DNA of 64,000 nt. Source: JAIVGV01 sp036389335. GTDB lineage: Bacteria; Acidobacteriota; Blastocatellia; Pyrinomonadales; Pyrinomonadaceae. The translations under genes and the position numbers were made by a program. Positions 63,201 to 64,000 of the stretch are shown one piece after another. Each line of letters begins with the position of its first letter. Within the stretch, counting starts at the first letter, position 1. The DNA is taken from contig DASVQC010000008.1 of assembly GCA_036389335.1 (NCBI GenBank), positions 1-64,000 of the forward strand, given 5' to 3'. The notes beneath the pieces were generated by a model. The model saw only the letters and a list, made by a program, of their open reading frames with translations, ran no database searches and was not told the DNA's origin.

Positions 63201-63425
63201 AACGTCGATTTCTCCGTGATCAAGAACACGATGCTCGGCGAGACGGCGCGCCTGCAGTTCCGCGCCGAGCTGTTCGACGTCTTCAACCACGCGAACTTCG
63301 GGCAGCCGGGCCGCGTCGCGACGCCGGGCAGCACCTCCTTCGGCGTCATCACCAACACGCGCTTCGCCACCGGCGACTCCGGCTCCTCCCGCCAGATTCA
63401 GTTCGCCGTGAAGCTGAACTTCTAG
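60204..63425 (+). CDS. TonB-dependent receptor, Oar-like, with carboxypeptidase regulatory-like domain
   Basis: 1073 aa outer-membrane protein. The signal peptide (about 10-30) is followed by a carboxypeptidase-regulatory-like domain (about 33-115, TLQGTVTDPQGAVVAKARVVV). A plug domain comes next (about 125-240, VLNERTVQEIPLNGRHFVDLGLL) and then a 22-strand-type barrel rich in Asn and aromatic pairs, ending in IQFAVKLNF with a terminal Phe. These Oar/OmpA-like receptors are expanded in Acidobacteriota and import or export unknown substrates. No TonB box was identified by eye. AAGGAGAGG precedes the ATG, and a hairpin terminator follows. Confidence 0.92.
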   Translation: MLGEIDRRKAPVVLFVVLCCLALAPAAAAQSTATLQGTVTDPQGAVVAKARVVVRSTAMGVERATQTDEEGNYQVASLPAGTYRVEVQAQGFQTQVANALSLEVARTAVQNFQLTVGSVSQEVTVSSDTSVIETATTSVGTVLNERTVQEIPLNGRHFVDLGLLIPGSVTPPQNGFLTAPLRGQGSFAFNTAGNREDTVNFQINGVNLNDMVQNQITFQPSINTVQEFKVDNSTFSAEYGRNSGAVVNIATRSGSNEFHGELFEFIRNDALDARNFFNFASPDPPPFKRNQFGGNIGGPLHLPRFGEGGPSYYSGTNRTFFFFSYEGLRQRQGLDLNSPVLSDAQRAAVSDPVSRRLLDFIPRANIVAANGQASFVGAATAPVNIDQWTLDINHNLTANDRLHGYYAFQRDFRGEPNLQGNTIPGFGDTRQSHRQIMTLNETHTFGPTLVNEARFGFNRIHIVFSPNAVFNPTDLGINVGLNQPIGIPQINIGGLGLNFGGPAGFPQGRSDTTFVLSDTANYLRGSHSFKIGGEWRRFYNNNFNLDTSTFTFFSLANFQTGAATVFQRNSQGAVQNANSFNITIGDRASSIAQGALGLFVQDNYKVRKNLTLELGLRYDWNMSPTERFDRFVVFDPATASLVRVNDGIAPVYRTNSQNLEPRVGFAWDPFGTGKTSVRGAYAILADQPVTNVVTPVTGNPPLALPLNFSGAINLNDARSVATAAGLAPQTVDHDFHNAYVQSWNLNVQREVGPGVALTLGYFGSKGTHLRLSRNINQFRVLNDSTTRPFPTLRGAPDASLVGRPLGNITQIESTGNSSYNAMWATANKRLARGLQFNASYTWSKSIDYNSLNSQGVVVQDSYNLRDSRGLSDFDARHRFVLSTIYALPFKANELVSGWQLGAIVQAQSGNPINVVTNIATITGVATVRPDLIRPVEITGNPTQWFSNAAVCDPRVLTSTVPNDPRVCANGAAFALPFSPAGVAHLGNLGRNVLIGPGFNNVDFSVIKNTMLGETARLQFRAELFDVFNHANFGQPGRVATPGSTSFGVITNTRFATGDSGSSRQIQFAVKLNF

Positions 63426-63485
63426 CGCCGACGACCGTAGGGCGGGGCCCGCCCCCGCCCCCGGGCGACCGCCGGGTCGCTAAAC

Positions 63486-63525
63486 AAGATGCGCGGTCAT
63501 TCATTCTCGAATGACCGCGCATCTT
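63486..63525 (+). terminator. 17-bp hairpin after the TonB-dependent receptor
   Basis: AAGATGCGCGGTCATTC (63486-63502) pairs perfectly with 63509-63525 around ATTCTC. Weak T content after it. The rest of the 323-base gap is GC-rich with no gene; TTGACA at about 63648 lacks a matching -10. Confidence 0.7.
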
Positions 63526-63748
63526 CGTCGGCGCGTCCGCGCGCGGGCGGGCAGGGGAGGGGCCCGCCCCCTAGAGCCCCCCGGCCGGATTCCGCCACGC
63601 CGCGCGGCGGCGAAGCGACCACGCGCCCCCGGCCTGTGTGATGGTTGACAAAGTGAAACACGACCGGAGGGGCGACCGGCGCGCGCCGATTAATCTGTGC
63701 GCGTCCCGGCGCGAGCGGGACAAAATTCCTGCCTTCGAGGACGAAACG

Positions 63749-64000
63749 ATGAATTTGATGAGTCGTCGCAAGTGGTTGGCCTTCGCCGTCGTCTGCCTTG
63801 CCGCCTTCGCGCCCGGGGCGGGGGCTCAAACCTCGCCCCAGACCGCCGCCTCCCACGCCGGCCCGGACGACGCGCTGAGGTCTGCGCGCGCCATCTTCAT
63901 TCGCACCAAGTCCGTCTACTTCAAGCCCTCGACGCTGGAGCACGCCCTGCTCCAACACGACGAGCTGCGGCAGTGGGGTCTGTCCGTGACGAGGAACGAG
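63749..64000 (+). CDS. Secreted protein, 3' end outside the window
   Basis: 84 codons are visible from the ATG at 63749, with no stop before the window ends. A signal peptide (about 1-23, RRKWLAFAVVCLAAFAPGAGA) is followed by a Gln/Thr/Ser linker and DDALRSARAIFIRTKSVYFKPSTLEHALLQHDELRQWGL. This helical start resembles secreted proteins of unknown function next to TonB receptors, but no family can be named from the fragment. Confidence 0.7.
   Translation, partial: MNLMSRRKWLAFAVVCLAAFAPGAGAQTSPQTAASHAGPDDALRSARAIFIRTKSVYFKPSTLEHALLQHDELRQWGLSVTRNE

Noticed and set aside
60171..63290. Very long open frame antisense to the TonB receptor gene (and similar frames opposite recJ, RNase J, the tricorn-like gene and others)
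   Set aside because: Arg/Asp/Val-biased translations with no motif; they are a by-product of high-GC codon use in the real genes on the other strand.

Overview
The window is a GC-rich bacterial chromosome segment with densely packed genes. I read it as Acidobacteriota, most like Blastocatellia. The evidence is an Oar-type TonB-dependent receptor with an N-terminal carboxypeptidase-like domain, a secreted TIGR03118/Calx-beta/DUF4214 protein, a tricorn-like S41 protease, HprK placed inside an rpoN-hpf-rapZ locus, and Kdo/Lpt genes that imply a diderm envelope. This assignment is inference; there is no rRNA in the window. No phage, insertion sequence or CRISPR array is visible.

Layout. 1-7.9 kb holds housekeeping genes (TMEM175-like channel, rsmA, RNase J, ACT protein, SDR, uppP, PilZ, recJ). 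8-18.7 kb is a long envelope and regulatory cluster: a very large LptC/OstA-like protein, lptB, rpoN, hpf, hprK, rapZ, a mannose-type EIIA, ptsH and ptsI. This is a phosphotransfer chain with no EIIB or EIIC. 19-24.4 kb encodes exported proteins (polysaccharide-export SLBB protein, TPR/DUF11 protein) and a CPBP-like membrane protein. rnpB lies near 25.4 kb. 25.7-34 kb has an RHH protein, a TPR protein, a UMF1-type MFS with a metalloenzyme, a tricorn-like protease and a lysine/serine/glycine-rich basic protein. 34.3-40 kb is a minus-strand heme block (ccsA, hemA, hemC, hemD) ending in an NtrC-type regulator. 40-48 kb is mixed (HD protein, proline dehydrogenase, NfeD-like, TIGR03118 protein, PP2C, trans-sulfuration PLP enzyme). 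48-58 kb is a Kdo/CTP cluster (kdsB, pyrG, Ser/Thr kinase, kdsA, DUF4919, M1-like pseudoenzyme, kdsC). 58-64 kb has a lipoprotein with kinase-like residues coupled to a tyrosine-phosphatase-like protein, a TonB receptor and a truncated secreted gene.

The most unusual signal is intergenic. At least five families of 7-bp-unit tracts (TTAGCTG, GTGACGG, CAGTAGT, CACAGAG and a GGAGGCC/CTCTGAC type) sit between genes. Most are built as forward units followed by reverse-complement units, so they can fold back. In several genes a tract unit carries the stop codon of the upstream gene, and in about ten the next start codon follows the tract with no Shine-Dalgarno. Other genes here have strong Shine-Dalgarno sequences. 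One tract is nested inside another family, and one extends into the kdsB reading frame. Further oddities are two long hairpins sharing a GAAA..GTT loop, three tandem 23-bp copies of the ccsA start region that create mini-ORFs, and a RapZ whose Walker A lysine is methionine.
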